Shown: positions 13,060 to 21,644, numbered from the stretch's first letter. The stretch: DNA of 40,663 nucleotides from Candidatus Cryptobacteroides faecipullorum (GCA_017694885.1 JADIMH010000072.1:1-40663), one strand, 5' to 3'. Notes: a model not told the origin generated them from the letters alone. A program made the numbers and translations.

Positions 13060-14256
13060 CTATATAATCTCTTCAATGATACTGTCGGAAATGAAGAAAT
13101 GCTTTTCCGGTATTCGCAGAAAAGACGGATCAGAGGCAGGGACAAGAAATCCGTCGCCGACCATCTTTTCAAGTCCGGAGCAGTTCGTATGGGCCGACAG
13201 ATAGGATTTTTCCACTCCCGAATCCGTTCTAAGCCCGAGCATGATCCTCTCAATGGCTATCTGCTCCGGCGTAAGTCTTTCACTCTGCACAATATTGCAG
13301 GCGGTTTCACTCCTGCATCCGTCTCCAAGACGGCCAGAAATCTGGTAACAGGATATGTACTTCCTGACGTCAGGGATATTCCAGAAGCGTATATACTGCC
13401 GTTGTCCTGCATCGTCCTCAGGGCCCTCTATCCGTAAGGAATGCGCCCCGGGACCGAAACCGGAATACGGGACATGGCGCCAGTAGGCGCTGTTATGCAA
13501 AGCTTCATAGCCAGGCAGGGCGAAATTGGATATTTCATAATGATGATACCCTGCCTCAGCGAGTTTCCTGCAGAGCATGGAGTATTGCCTGATGCACAGA
13601 GATTCGGAAGCCTCCGTATATTTCCCGGCACTTGCCATGGATGCAAGGACACTTTCCGGCTCTACGGAAAGCTGGTAGGCGGATATGTGCTGCGGTCTTA
13701 GTGAAACGGCCCTATCCAGGACCGACTCCCACAGTTCATCATCCATATGGTCTATACCGAAAATGAGGTCTATGCTTATGTTTCCCATGCCGGACTCTCT
13801 GATGACATTGAAAGCCCTGACTGCTCCGGCCGCGTCATGCCGCCGGTTCATCCACTTCAATATCCTGTCATCGAATGACTGCACACCCATGCTTATCCTG
13901 TTCACTCCGCATGAAGCCAGCCCCTCCACATACGGTCTTCCGCCGCGGACTATGTCTTCCGGGTTGGCTTCAAAAGTGAACTCACGGAATCCTTGCCGGG
14001 AAGAACCGCCACAGTCCGGAAACTGTTCCTCCACAGTGGAAACTATCTTTCTTACTGCAGAAAGAGGCAGCACCGATGGGGTGCCGCCTCCTATATACAA
14101 CGTATCGGGTTCTCCGACCGCTTCCTTATTCCGTGCAGAAATTTCCGAGCAAAGGGCCCCGACATACTGTCCGGCAATCCGTCCTTCGGCGATTTCCGAA
14201 TAGAAACCGCAATAGGTACAGAAACTTCCGCAAAAAGGTATATGGATATATACCAC
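13060..14256 (-). CDS. hemW: Radical SAM heme chaperone HemW (coproporphyrinogen III oxidase-like)
   Basis: A 398-residue radical SAM protein of the HemW family, which carries heme to haem-dependent proteins and is often misannotated as oxygen-independent coproporphyrinogen oxidase. The cluster motif lies at the very N-terminus (IHIPFCGSFCTYCGFYS, Cys 9, 13 and 16 in the CxxxCxxC spacing). It is followed by YIGGGTPS, FTFEANPED, GVNRISMGVQSFDD and the HemW-type HISAYQLSVEP. The C-terminal part carries the usual winged-helix-like domain (LGLRTDSGV). The start is a GTG: the frame closes only a few codons upstream, and the cluster motif must be kept. It begins 1 bp after the stop of the coiled-coil gene, so the two are probably cotranscribed. 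True HemW versus a close relative cannot be told by eye. Confidence 0.88.
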   Translation of the reverse strand: MVYIHIPFCGSFCTYCGFYSEIAEGRIAGQYVGALCSEISARNKEAVGEPDTLYIGGGTPSVLPLSAVRKIVSTVEEQFPDCGGSSRQGFREFTFEANPEDIVRGGRPYVEGLASCGVNRISMGVQSFDDRILKWMNRRHDAAGAVRAFNVIRESGMGNISIDLIFGIDHMDDELWESVLDRAVSLRPQHISAYQLSVEPESVLASMASAGKYTEASESLCIRQYSMLCRKLAEAGYHHYEISNFALPGYEALHNSAYWRHVPYSGFGPGAHSLRIEGPEDDAGQRQYIRFWNIPDVRKYISCYQISGRLGDGCRSETACNIVQSERLTPEQIAIERIMLGLRTDSGVEKSYLSAHTNCSGLEKMVGDGFLVPASDPSFLRIPEKHFFISDSIIEEII

Positions 14257-14257
14257 G

Positions 14258-15157
14258 CTACCTGAGCATCAGTTCTGCTGAACCGAGAAGGTTGTTCTCC
14301 GTATACACCTCAACGGTATAGATACCTCTGACATACTCCGGTATGTCGTTGAGATATATGCTCATCTCTACCTCTTTGCCCTGATAATCGACTTCACGTG
14401 ACGCCGAGCTTATAAGAGGTTCGCCATTGAAAGAGAACGTACGCTGCTCTTCATTGGTAAGAAGGATTCCGTCTGGTCCCTTCACTCTTATATAGACGCG
14501 GACAGGTCCTTTCGGTGCAAGTTCGTTCTCCACCAGACTCAGGGATGCCATCAGACGCACCACCCTGCTGCTGCGGTCAGTAACCTTGTTGGACCCGTTA
14601 TAGCCGACAAGGGTTATAGCCCTGGCCTTCATCTGCGAACCGATAGCCACCTGATCCGAAAGGCTCTCGACTGTCTTGCTGAGCTGCTCGGACTGGCGGC
14701 GGCTTTCGGCAGCCTCCCGGCGCGCTGCGGCAGCATCTGCCGTAAGCTTCTGGTTCAGAGTGTTAAGTGAATCTATCTGTACGATATAGCTTCTCATGAT
14801 GCTTCTAAGAGTACCGAGTTCCTTTTCATACTGACGTATCTTGGCCCTGTTGGTAGCATCTGTCCTTTTAACCCTTTCAATGAGCTGGGAAACCTCTTCC
14901 CTTGAAGAATCGAGCTGTGAGTTGATACTTTCATAATCGGATGAAAGCGAAGCATAGTCGTTCTGAAGTGCTATCATCTGTGCCGTAAGGTCTTCCTTCT
15001 CGATCTTGAGGTCATTTACGAGGGATGATCTCTCATACCATATATAAGCCAATGCGGCAGCCAGTACAACGGCCACGGCAATCAACACATACATGATGTT
15101 CTTCAATCGGCTTTCCTGCGGGTCCTTTAGCGGCACCCGTGACTCATATCCTTCCAT
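14258..15157 (-). CDS. Membrane-anchored coiled-coil protein of unknown function
   Basis: No family recognised. From the chosen ATG (15155-15157) it is 299 residues: a short cytoplasmic segment (MEGYESRVPLKDPQES), one transmembrane helix (about 20-40, IMYVLIAVAVVLAAALAYIW), a long heptad-rich coiled coil (about 42-170, including KEDLTAQMIALQNDYASL), and a C-terminal beta-rich domain (about 180-299, VRVYIRVKGPDG through YTVEVYTENNLLGSAELMLR). The frame is open to 15241, but a good -7 element (TATCTTTG, 15190-15197) lies inside that extension and the extra residues look unlike a natural N-terminus, so the shorter start is preferred. It is 1 bp upstream of hemW. The topology suggests an inner-membrane protein with a periplasmic coiled coil and a sandwich head, perhaps a structural or tethering role. 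That is inference only. Confidence 0.8.
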   Translation of the reverse strand: MEGYESRVPLKDPQESRLKNIMYVLIAVAVVLAAALAYIWYERSSLVNDLKIEKEDLTAQMIALQNDYASLSSDYESINSQLDSSREEVSQLIERVKRTDATNRAKIRQYEKELGTLRSIMRSYIVQIDSLNTLNQKLTADAAAARREAAESRRQSEQLSKTVESLSDQVAIGSQMKARAITLVGYNGSNKVTDRSSRVVRLMASLSLVENELAPKGPVRVYIRVKGPDGILLTNEEQRTFSFNGEPLISSASREVDYQGKEVEMSIYLNDIPEYVRGIYTVEVYTENNLLGSAELMLR

Positions 15158-15189
15158 AATCTTAGATTTTAATATTTCCAACCAAATTA

Positions 15190-15197
15190 CAAAGATA
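15190..15197 (-). promoter_or_regulatory. Candidate -7 element (TATCTTTG) for the coiled-coil/hemW operon
   Basis: TATCTTTG on the minus strand fits TAnnTTTG and gives a leader of about 30 nt to the ATG at 15157. It supports the shorter start of that gene. No clear -33 TTTG was seen. Confidence 0.45.
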
Positions 15198-15270
15198 ATA
15201 AATCTGGGATTTCCAGAACAGATTAACACGAATATTTTCATAAAACAGGCTCATCATATGAAAAAAAGAC

Positions 15271-15278
15271 TACATTTG
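15271..15278 (+). promoter_or_regulatory. Candidate -7 element (TACATTTG) for the small barrel genes
   Basis: TACATTTG matches TAnnTTTG, 42 bp before the ATG at 15321. The next gene (15795) starts only 15 bp after the first ends, so one promoter could serve both. Confidence 0.5.
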
Positions 15279-15320
15279 TAAAAGATGTGTACGGAAACAT
15301 AAACTTATAACATAAATATT

Positions 15321-15779
15321 ATGAAGAAAATTTTTGCAATCGCAGTCCTTGCATTGGGAATTTCCTTTGCGGCTGCAGCCCAGCCTAAGGCAATCGGTGT
15401 CAGATGGGGATTCAATACTGAATTCAGCTACCAGCACAACGTGAACGGAGCGGATTTCGTCGAAGCCAACCTCGGAACATTCGGATTCGACAGTTTCGAT
15501 ATTTCATCCACATACAACTTCATGATCGCACAGCCGGCATGGACAGACAGAGGAGAGTGGGGATTCTACGCCGGTCCGGGACTTGCTCTCGGTGTAAACA
15601 GAGGCATCAGCTTTGCAGTCCAGGGACAGGTAGGTCTGGAATACACATTCTGGTTCCCGCTCCAGCTGGCTGTAGACCTTAAGCCGCAGTTCGGATTCTG
15701 GGCCAATCACGGGGCAGGTTTCTTCACCCAGGGACTTTACGGATTTCTGCCATCCGTTTCTGTCCGATACAGATTCTGA
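15321..15779 (+). CDS. Small secreted outer-membrane beta-barrel protein (paralogue 1)
   Basis: A 152-residue protein with a clean signal peptide (MKKIFAIAVLALGISFAAAA, cleavage before QPKAIG), then alternating amphipathic strands rich in aromatic and glycine residues (FYAGPGLALG, QVGLEYTFWFPLQLAVDLKP). It ends in SVRYRF, a C-terminal aromatic barrel-assembly signal. This indicates an outer-membrane beta-barrel of about 130 mature residues, or eight short strands at most. The next gene is clearly a paralogue. No enzymatic motif is visible. Possible roles such as porin-like or structural functions cannot be separated. A lipocalin-like or soluble beta protein is less likely, given the terminal phenylalanine. 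Confidence 0.8.
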   Translation: MKKIFAIAVLALGISFAAAAQPKAIGVRWGFNTEFSYQHNVNGADFVEANLGTFGFDSFDISSTYNFMIAQPAWTDRGEWGFYAGPGLALGVNRGISFAVQGQVGLEYTFWFPLQLAVDLKPQFGFWANHGAGFFTQGLYGFLPSVSVRYRF

Positions 15780-15794
15780 CAATAGACCGTTATA

Positions 15795-16370
15795 ATGAAA
15801 AAAGTCATAACTACTTTAATGGCAGCAGTCTTTATGAGCTGCTGCCTTTCTTTGACCTCCAACGCCCAGCCGAGGGCTGTGGGTCTGCGCATAGGCGCTA
15901 CCGGATTTGAAGTTTCATACCAGCACACGTTGGGCAAGGACTTCATAGAAGCCGATGCCGGAATGGATTTCGGATATGGAGGCTCCGGAATCAAGGCCGC
16001 CGCTTCATACAACTTCATTTTCGCCCGGCCGGCATGGTCCGACCGTGGCACCTGGGCCCTCTACGCAGGTCCCGGAGTTGCTATGGGTTACGTTTCGGAC
16101 AGGACGACATACACCATCTTGGGATATGATGGCATGAGGGAATACCCTCTCAAGGTCCACCCGGCAGACCACGGGTTCATGTTCGCGCTCAGCGGACAGG
16201 TAGGACTTGAATACAATTTCTGGTTCCCTCTGCAACTGTCCGTGGATATCAGGCCATATTTCGGTTTCCATGTAAACGACGGATACTATAGCTATGGCTC
16301 CAAAACCGGATTCTACAATTACGGACTGATGGGATTCATCCCCACATTATCCGTAAGATACCGGTTCTGA
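15795..16370 (+). CDS. Small secreted outer-membrane beta-barrel protein (paralogue 2)
   Basis: A 191-residue paralogue of the preceding gene, 15 bp downstream. The signal peptide ends CLSLTSNA before QPRAVGLRIG, matching QPKAIGVRWG in copy 1. Further shared blocks are SYQH...DFIEAD.G, YNFIFARPAWSDRGTWALYAGPG (compare YNFMIAQPAWTDRGEWGFYAGPG), QVGLEYNFWFPLQLSVDIRP and the terminal SVRYRF. The roughly 40 extra residues are mainly one insertion (about residues 94-118, around TYTILGYDGMREYPLKVHP) and a longer loop before the last strand, both where surface loops would be. A tandem duplication followed by loop divergence is the simplest reading. The function is unknown. The neighbouring ppk1 gene starts 104 bp downstream and need not be related. 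Confidence 0.8.
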   Translation: MKKVITTLMAAVFMSCCLSLTSNAQPRAVGLRIGATGFEVSYQHTLGKDFIEADAGMDFGYGGSGIKAAASYNFIFARPAWSDRGTWALYAGPGVAMGYVSDRTTYTILGYDGMREYPLKVHPADHGFMFALSGQVGLEYNFWFPLQLSVDIRPYFGFHVNDGYYSYGSKTGFYNYGLMGFIPTLSVRYRF

Positions 16371-16474
16371 CCTTCGTTTCTGCGGGAAAAGCGCGAAAAT
16401 ACGCCCTCTTAACATAATCGACACAATTTTGTAAAAAATTTTTACTTATTTTACAGATTGTATGTCAATATGAT

Positions 16475-18544
16475 ATGGAAATGAAGAAAAACAATCTTAT
16501 GCCTCCGTATCTTGAGAGGGATATAAGCTGGATGTATTTCAACAGGAGAATCCTGCAGGAAGCATGCAAGGACACCGTGCCGCTTCTGGAGAGGATGTCT
16601 TTTCTGGGAATATATTCCAACAACCTGGATGAATTTTTCCGAGTAAGGGTCGCATCCCTCAACAGGATTATCGAATGGGGAGACAAGTCAGCCGAAAAAG
16701 AAGCAAAGAATGCAAAAAAGATCGTAAAGGAAATAGCCAGGCTCAACAGCTGCTATCTCAACGATTACGAAGCTGCTGTCGAAACCGTATATAAAGAACT
16801 GGCAGACAACGGCATCCACCTCATTTCCGATACTGAGGCAGATGCCGGTCAGCTGGCTTTCATCAGGAGCTATTACCGGAACAATCTGGACGGACTTATC
16901 GTTCCGATATGGTTTTCCGCAGTAAAGCGTCTGGACTATGAAAGCGATGAAAACATCTATTTCGCCGTCAAGGCCGGGAAAGAAGGAGAAAAGAAGAAAT
17001 ATGATTATGCATATTTCGCCATCCCTGTAAAGGGAAGGTTCGTAAGGCTCCCGGACAGGAACGGCGAAAGTTATATAATGTATATCGACAATATAATCAG
17101 ATGCTCGCTCGATGAAATCTTCATCGGTACGGACTACACGAGCTTCGAGGCATATGCATTCAAATTCACACGCGACTCCGAAATGGAGATCGACAATGAC
17201 CGCAGAAGCGGAATCCTGCAGAAAATATCCAAAGGAATAAAAAGTCGGAAAAAAGGAGAGCCGCTGAGATTCGTCTATGATGAAAAGATGCCTCCCGATC
17301 TTCTCAAGCGCGTGCTTAGCAAACTCGATCTGGAGAATAACGATACAATCCTGAAAGGCGGACGATATCAGAACCACAAGGACCTGATGCAGTTTCCTGA
17401 CTGCGGAAGGAAAGATCTGAAATTCAATCCCATGCCGCCTATAATGAGAGCCTCGCTGGATGTCCGGCGCAGCCTTCTCGACCTGATAAGGGAATCGGAC
17501 CGTTTCCTGCATGTCCCTTATCACAGCTTTTCACATTTTCTCAGACTGCTGCATGAAGCGGCCACTGACCGCAGGGTAAAATCGATAAAGATATCGCTTT
17601 ACAGGCTTGCCAAAGACTCGAGAGTGGTGAAATCCCTTATAGCGGCAGCCAGGAACGGAAAGAAAGTGACCGTAGTGATAGAGCTGCTGGCAAGGTTCGA
17701 TGAAGAATCGAACATCGTCTGGTCCCAGAAGCTCCAGGATGCAGGAGTCAAGGTAATGTACGGAGTAGAAGGACTTAAAGTCCACTCCAAGGTAGTGTTC
17801 ATCGGAATGAAGCAGGGATCGGACATAGCGTGCATCAGCACCGGCAATTTCCATGAAGGCAATGCAAGGACATACACGGACTGCATCCTGATGACTGCCG
17901 CCAGACGTATTACGGAAGACGTCGACAAGGTCTTTGAATTCATAGAAAAGCCTTATCTGCCGGTATCGTTCAAGGAGCTGCTGGTTTCCCCGAACGAAAT
18001 GAAGAAACGGTTCATTTCCCTTGTCAATGCGGAAATCCGCAACCACCTGGCCGGAAAGCCGGCCTATATCAGGATGAAAGTGAACCACATCACCGACCCG
18101 ATAATGGTCAGGAAAATATATGAAGCGGCCGCCAAGGGAGTTCCTGTAGATCTTATAGTAAGGGGAAACTGTTCGCTCGACACGACACATCTCCCTGAGG
18201 GATGCCATCTGAGAATCAACGGTATCATAGACCGGTATCTCGAACACTCGCGCATATTCATTTTCGCCTCAGGCGGACAGGAAAAGACCTTCATCGGCTC
18301 TGCAGACTGGATGCCGCGTAACCTGGACAACCGCATCGAGGTGGTCACACCTGTCTATGATCCTGCCGTTAAAAGCGAAATGAAACTTATCGTAGACTAC
18401 GGACTGAAGGATTCCGTTCAGGGAAGGATCGTCGACGGAAGCGGAGAAAACAGACCGTGGACATGCGACAGCCCGCTTCCGACCGGATCTCAGGAAGCAT
18501 TGTATAACCACTACCTGGAACTGGAACAGAAGGAAAGCAACTAA
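16475..18544 (+). CDS. ppk1: Polyphosphate kinase 1
   Basis: A 689-residue PPK1, which reversibly transfers the gamma-phosphate of ATP to inorganic polyphosphate. N-terminal domain: YLERDISWMYFNRRIL...NNLDEFFRVRVA, the classic PPK1 opening. The body contains PYHSFSHFLRLLHEAATD. The phospholipase D-like C-terminal domains carry the phosphorylated histidine (about residue 437, LKVHSKVVF), the STGNFHEGNARTYTD block and the late RIFIFASGG...FIGSADWMPRNLDNRIEV block. All expected motifs are present and the length is standard. The alternative ATG two codons in (16481) is equally possible. ppx follows 24 bp downstream, the usual synthesis/degradation pair, so the two form an operon controlling polyphosphate level. 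Confidence 0.97.
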   Translation: MEMKKNNLMPPYLERDISWMYFNRRILQEACKDTVPLLERMSFLGIYSNNLDEFFRVRVASLNRIIEWGDKSAEKEAKNAKKIVKEIARLNSCYLNDYEAAVETVYKELADNGIHLISDTEADAGQLAFIRSYYRNNLDGLIVPIWFSAVKRLDYESDENIYFAVKAGKEGEKKKYDYAYFAIPVKGRFVRLPDRNGESYIMYIDNIIRCSLDEIFIGTDYTSFEAYAFKFTRDSEMEIDNDRRSGILQKISKGIKSRKKGEPLRFVYDEKMPPDLLKRVLSKLDLENNDTILKGGRYQNHKDLMQFPDCGRKDLKFNPMPPIMRASLDVRRSLLDLIRESDRFLHVPYHSFSHFLRLLHEAATDRRVKSIKISLYRLAKDSRVVKSLIAAARNGKKVTVVIELLARFDEESNIVWSQKLQDAGVKVMYGVEGLKVHSKVVFIGMKQGSDIACISTGNFHEGNARTYTDCILMTAARRITEDVDKVFEFIEKPYLPVSFKELLVSPNEMKKRFISLVNAEIRNHLAGKPAYIRMKVNHITDPIMVRKIYEAAAKGVPVDLIVRGNCSLDTTHLPEGCHLRINGIIDRYLEHSRIFIFASGGQEKTFIGSADWMPRNLDNRIEVVTPVYDPAVKSEMKLIVDYGLKDSVQGRIVDGSGENRPWTCDSPLPTGSQEALYNHYLELEQKESN

Positions 18545-18568
18545 ACAACCCACAAAACCGATAAAATC

Positions 18569-19531
18569 ATGGAAAAGGCCACTGAACTTTATTCCGGACT
18601 GCAATCATTCGCAGCCATAGACATCGGAAGCAACGCCGTAAGGCTCCTCATCAAGCAAGTCGTAGATCCCGGCAGACATCCCAAACTGAACAAGGCTCTT
18701 CTGGTAAGGGTACCGCTACGGCTCGGATTCGACGTATTTTCGGAAGGGAAGATATCAGAAAAGAAAGAAAAGAATCTGGTCAGACTGATGAAAAGCTACA
18801 AACAGCTTATGAAAATCTACGGGACCGATGTTTACCGGGCCTGTGCAACTTCCGCCATGCGCGATGCCGCAAACGGGCAGCAGATCATAAAAAGGGTGGA
18901 AAAGGCCAGCGGAATCAAAATAGAAATCATAGACGGGCAGGAAGAAGCCAGGATCGTTTATGAAAACCACATCGAAAACATGAAAGGCCGTAAAGGCAAC
19001 TATATGTATGTCGATGTAGGAGGCGGAAGTACCGAAATAAACCTTATCTCGGACGGAGGACTGGTCTGCTCGCGTTCATACAATATAGGAACAGTCCGTA
19101 TCCTCAACAACGCCGCGACTGAAAACGAATGGAAACGCCTGAAAAAAGACATGAAGGACCTTTCCGTATCTTATCCTGGTATAGAGCTCATCGGCTCGGG
19201 AGGCAACATCAACAAACTCGTAAAGATGGTAAAAGGCCGCGACAAGCGTTATCCCAAAATGACTGTCGCTTCGCTGAAAGAGCTTTACGATACGCTTAAA
19301 GGGCTCAGCGTAGATGAAAGGATAGAAAGTTTCGACCTTAAGCCCGACCGGGCCGATGTGATTGTCCCGGCAGCGGAAATTTTCCTTACCATAGCTGATA
19401 TCTTAGGCTCGACTACGATTTATGTACCGGTAATAGGACTGGCCGACGGCATCATAGACGACTTGTACCTCAAATCATGCGTCAGGGATTCATCAGATCC
19501 TTGTTTACAAAACCGGTTATGCGAAGGATGA
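18569..19531 (+). CDS. ppx: Ppx/GppA-family exopolyphosphatase
   Basis: A 320-residue member of the ASKHA-fold Ppx/GppA phosphatases, which release terminal phosphate from polyphosphate or hydrolyse pppGpp. Phosphate-binding loop 1 is AAIDIGSNAVRLLI and loop 2 is YVDVGGGSTEI. CATSAMRDAANG and IEIIDGQEEARIVYE are family signatures. It has only the two-lobed phosphatase unit and lacks the C-terminal HD-like extension of E. coli Ppx (about 510 residues), as is common for short bacterial members. Directly downstream of ppk1, so polyphosphate is the likelier substrate than pppGpp. Its last 50 bp overlap the 3' end of the convergent TPR gene. Confidence 0.92.
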   Translation: MEKATELYSGLQSFAAIDIGSNAVRLLIKQVVDPGRHPKLNKALLVRVPLRLGFDVFSEGKISEKKEKNLVRLMKSYKQLMKIYGTDVYRACATSAMRDAANGQQIIKRVEKASGIKIEIIDGQEEARIVYENHIENMKGRKGNYMYVDVGGGSTEINLISDGGLVCSRSYNIGTVRILNNAATENEWKRLKKDMKDLSVSYPGIELIGSGGNINKLVKMVKGRDKRYPKMTVASLKELYDTLKGLSVDERIESFDLKPDRADVIVPAAEIFLTIADILGSTTIYVPVIGLADGIIDDLYLKSCVRDSSDPCLQNRLCEG

Positions 19532-19751
19532 GTCCGACAGATGCTTCCGCCTTTTCCCTGACTGACACCAGTCGCTCCAGAAGATCTGCATCCTCATCAC
19601 CAAGAAGCTTCATCTGGGACTCCGCTTCTTCAACAGCCGCGCGGAAAGCATTCACGGCCTCCCCGAATTCTCCGTTCTTCCTGTAAATACAACCCAGGTC
19701 ATACCACTCTGAGGCAGACCTGGGTTCATTGTTGCTGTTCTTTTCTGTCAT
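19482..19751 (-). CDS. Small TPR protein, last gene of the rnf run
   Basis: An 89-residue protein containing a recognisable tetratricopeptide repeat (EWYDLGCIYRKNGEFGEAVNAFRAAVEEA, with W/LG/Y/F/A at the canonical positions) and a helical C-terminal half (DADLLERLVSVREKAEASVGLI). There is no signal peptide. It lies 61 bp after rnfA on the same strand and its 3' end runs 50 bp into the convergent ppx gene. The TPR pattern is too good for a random antisense frame, and no competing gene occupies 19532-19751, so I call it real. A single TPR pair usually mediates protein-protein contact. A partner cannot be named. Confidence 0.75.
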   Translation of the reverse strand: MTEKNSNNEPRSASEWYDLGCIYRKNGEFGEAVNAFRAAVEEAESQMKLLGDEDADLLERLVSVREKAEASVGLILRITGFVNKDLMNP

Positions 19752-19812
19752 ATTGCAGGTAAGAGGATTACCGAAACAAGCATAACGCAGAAAATACTAA
19801 TTTATGTGGATT

Positions 19813-20412
19813 TTATACTAGTCCGGAGAAGCCCATAAAAGCCAGCGCCAAAATACTCGCAGTTATCAGCGCAATAGGAATCCCCTGGAAAGCCTTCGGA
19901 ACCTTGTTGAGAGCCAGCTGCTCACGCAGACCGGCAAACAGGACCATGGCCACTCCGAAACCTACCGAAGTCGCGAATGCATACACTATCGATTCGGCCA
20001 GATTCAGCATGTGAGGCTCACCCCCGAACGTAAATTCCTTGGTCACTACAATCAGTGCAACACCGAGCACGGCGCAGTTGGTCGTGATAAGCGGGAGAAA
20101 GATTCCGAGAGCCTGATACAGTGACGGACTGACTTTTTTCAGTACGATCTCCACCATCTGCACCAGAGCCGCTATCACCAGGATAAACGAAATTGTCTGC
20201 ATGAATTCGATATGGAGCGGAACCAGGACATAATACTGGAGCAGATAAGTCACCAGGGTCGCAAGCGTAATCACGAAACATACGGCTCCGGACATTCCCA
20301 CGGCTGTACTGAGCTTGTTGGAAACCCCGAGGAATGGACAGCAGCCCAGGAACTGCGACAACAGGATATTGTTTACGAATATCGCTGATATGATGATTAT
20401 TATATATTCCAT
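19813..20412 (-). CDS. rnfA: Rnf complex subunit RnfA
   Basis: A 199-residue integral membrane subunit of the ion-translocating ferredoxin:NAD+ oxidoreductase, homologous to NqrE and RnfE. Six hydrophobic segments are visible, starting [23 protein letters not shown], a near-invariant RnfA opening (NN.LL.QFLG with a conserved Cys nearby in GCCPFLG). The mirrored half has [12 protein letters not shown], which carries the second conserved Cys that in the complex helps coordinate an intramembrane iron-sulphur site. It ends [11 protein letters not shown]. Last of the six rnf genes, 6 bp after rnfE. Confidence 0.96.
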   Translation of the reverse strand: MEYIIIIISAIFVNNILLSQFLGCCPFLGVSNKLSTAVGMSGAVCFVITLATLVTYLLQYYVLVPLHIEFMQTISFILVIAALVQMVEIVLKKVSPSLYQALGIFLPLITTNCAVLGVALIVVTKEFTFGGEPHMLNLAESIVYAFATSVGFGVAMVLFAGLREQLALNKVPKAFQGIPIALITASILALAFMGFSGLV

Positions 20413-20418
20413 AGCCTT

Positions 20419-21003
20419 CTACTTTTTAGCCGTAAGTTTTCTGAAAAGCACAATAAGATATCCAAGGGCAAGGAATGCGCCTGGAGCAAGTACGAACACA
20501 AGGATACCGTCACCGGAGATGAACTTGAAACCGAACGCCGAACCGCTCCCGATAATCTCGCGGATAAGTCCGAGAACAGTCAGGGCCAGGGTGAAGCCGA
20601 GCCCGATACCAAGTCCGTCACAGGCAGAATCGATGACGCTGTTCTTGTTGGCGAACGCCTCTGCACGCCCGAGGACGATACAGTTCACCACTATAAGCGG
20701 GATGAACAGGCCAAGAGTCTCGTACATCGCAGGAGTATAGGCTTGCATTATAAACTGGAGTATCGTCACGAACGCTGCGATAATCACTATATATGACGGG
20801 ATGCGCACCTTGTCCGGGATATACGGGGCTGCGGCAGAAATCGCCATGTTCGAAAGCACAAGCACGAACAGTGTCGCGAATCCCATGCCCATTCCGTTCA
20901 TTGCCGAAGTGGTTGTGGCCAGGGTAGGACACATACCGAGAATGAGGACAAATGTAGGATTCTCCTTTATAAGTCCTTTGGTTATAAGCTGAAGTTTACT
21001 CAT
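20419..21003 (-). CDS. rnfE: Rnf complex subunit RnfE
   Basis: A 194-residue membrane subunit paralogous to RnfA. From the ATG at 21003 it reads MSKLQLITKGLIKENPTFV, the standard RnfE start, with GMCPTLA and VNCIVLGRAEAFA each carrying a conserved Cys in opposite half-helices. The frame extends upstream to 21084 but that segment is the rnfG 3' end in another frame. The ATG at 21003 overlaps the rnfG stop by 8 bp and has GGAGG 9 bp before it, an unusually good Shine-Dalgarno for this organism, so coupling with rnfG is likely. The C-terminus is LIVLFRKLTAKK. Confidence 0.95.
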   Translation of the reverse strand: MSKLQLITKGLIKENPTFVLILGMCPTLATTTSAMNGMGMGFATLFVLVLSNMAISAAAPYIPDKVRIPSYIVIIAAFVTILQFIMQAYTPAMYETLGLFIPLIVVNCIVLGRAEAFANKNSVIDSACDGLGIGLGFTLALTVLGLIREIIGSGSAFGFKFISGDGILVFVLAPGAFLALGYLIVLFRKLTAKK

Positions 21004-21640
21004 TGTCCTGTCCTCCATTATTATCCGTTTCTGAAGAACCGCCTGCCGAAGCCGAAGCTCCGGATGCGGCATCCGGCCGGGCACCGGTCGTTATCGCCTT
21101 ATAGACATCCAGGGCTATCTGCACTGCATTGGTGTACGCCCTTGAAGTGATGGTAGATGCTGTAATGGCATCTACGTCCCCGCCGTCCTTCTTCACTTTG
21201 AGCACTTTCTCTGCAGGGTTGAAATTCCTGAACTGGTCTGCGAATGCAGGCTCGGTACATTTGGCTCCGAGTCCCGGAGTTTCGCTCTGGGAAAGTACGG
21301 ATGTATTGTAAATGATACCGTCGGCAGTTATACCGACCATAAGGGACACCGGCCCGCTGAAACCGGTAGCGGCGGCCATTATCGCATAGCCGGCGACAGC
21401 TCCGTCCTTGGATACTTTATAATAAGTATAATCGGTGCCGGCCACATTGATCTGCGAAAGTTCAGGAGTGCCGTCAAACTCAGGCACGACCTGCGCAATG
21501 GCATTGTTGGTCTTGGCTGCGGCCGCCGCCTCGATCGGAGCCTTTGTCACAGCATAGACGACCGCAAGCAGGGCAGAGCTGACAAAGCAGATTACCAGCA
21601 GGCACAGCACCATGTTCTTGAATGATGATTGTACAGCCAT
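20996..21640 (-). CDS. rnfG: Rnf complex FMN-binding subunit RnfG
   Basis: A 214-residue subunit with one N-terminal membrane helix (about 9-30) and a periplasmic FMN-binding domain. The covalent-FMN site is VDAITASTITSRAYTNAV with the flavin-bearing Thr at about 163. The usual SGAT is TAST here, keeping the Thr. GFSGPVSLMVGI and SQSETPGLGAKC are normal family blocks. The last 25 or so residues are a low-complexity tail (ASGASASAGGSSETDNNGG). It sits 4 bp after rnfD and overlaps rnfE. Confidence 0.95.
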   Translation of the reverse strand: MAVQSSFKNMVLCLLVICFVSSALLAVVYAVTKAPIEAAAAAKTNNAIAQVVPEFDGTPELSQINVAGTDYTYYKVSKDGAVAGYAIMAAATGFSGPVSLMVGITADGIIYNTSVLSQSETPGLGAKCTEPAFADQFRNFNPAEKVLKVKKDGGDVDAITASTITSRAYTNAVQIALDVYKAITTGARPDAASGASASAGGSSETDNNGGQDNE

Positions 21641-21644
21641 GATT

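Noticed and set aside
13060..14256. HemW as oxygen-independent coproporphyrinogen oxidase HemN
   Set aside because: At 398 residues, with the cluster motif at the extreme N-terminus, it fits HemW; HemN is longer with an N-terminal extension.
15158..15241. Longer N-terminus for the coiled-coil protein
   Set aside because: The extension crosses a good -7 promoter element and adds residues unlike a natural start; the ATG at 15157 fits better.
16688..17524. 278-codon minus-strand open frame within ppk1
   Set aside because: Shadow of a complete ppk1; no motif, and the coding strand is unambiguous.
18569..19531. ppx as a truncated gene
   Set aside because: The missing HD-like domain is normal for the short Ppx/GppA group, and the frame ends cleanly.
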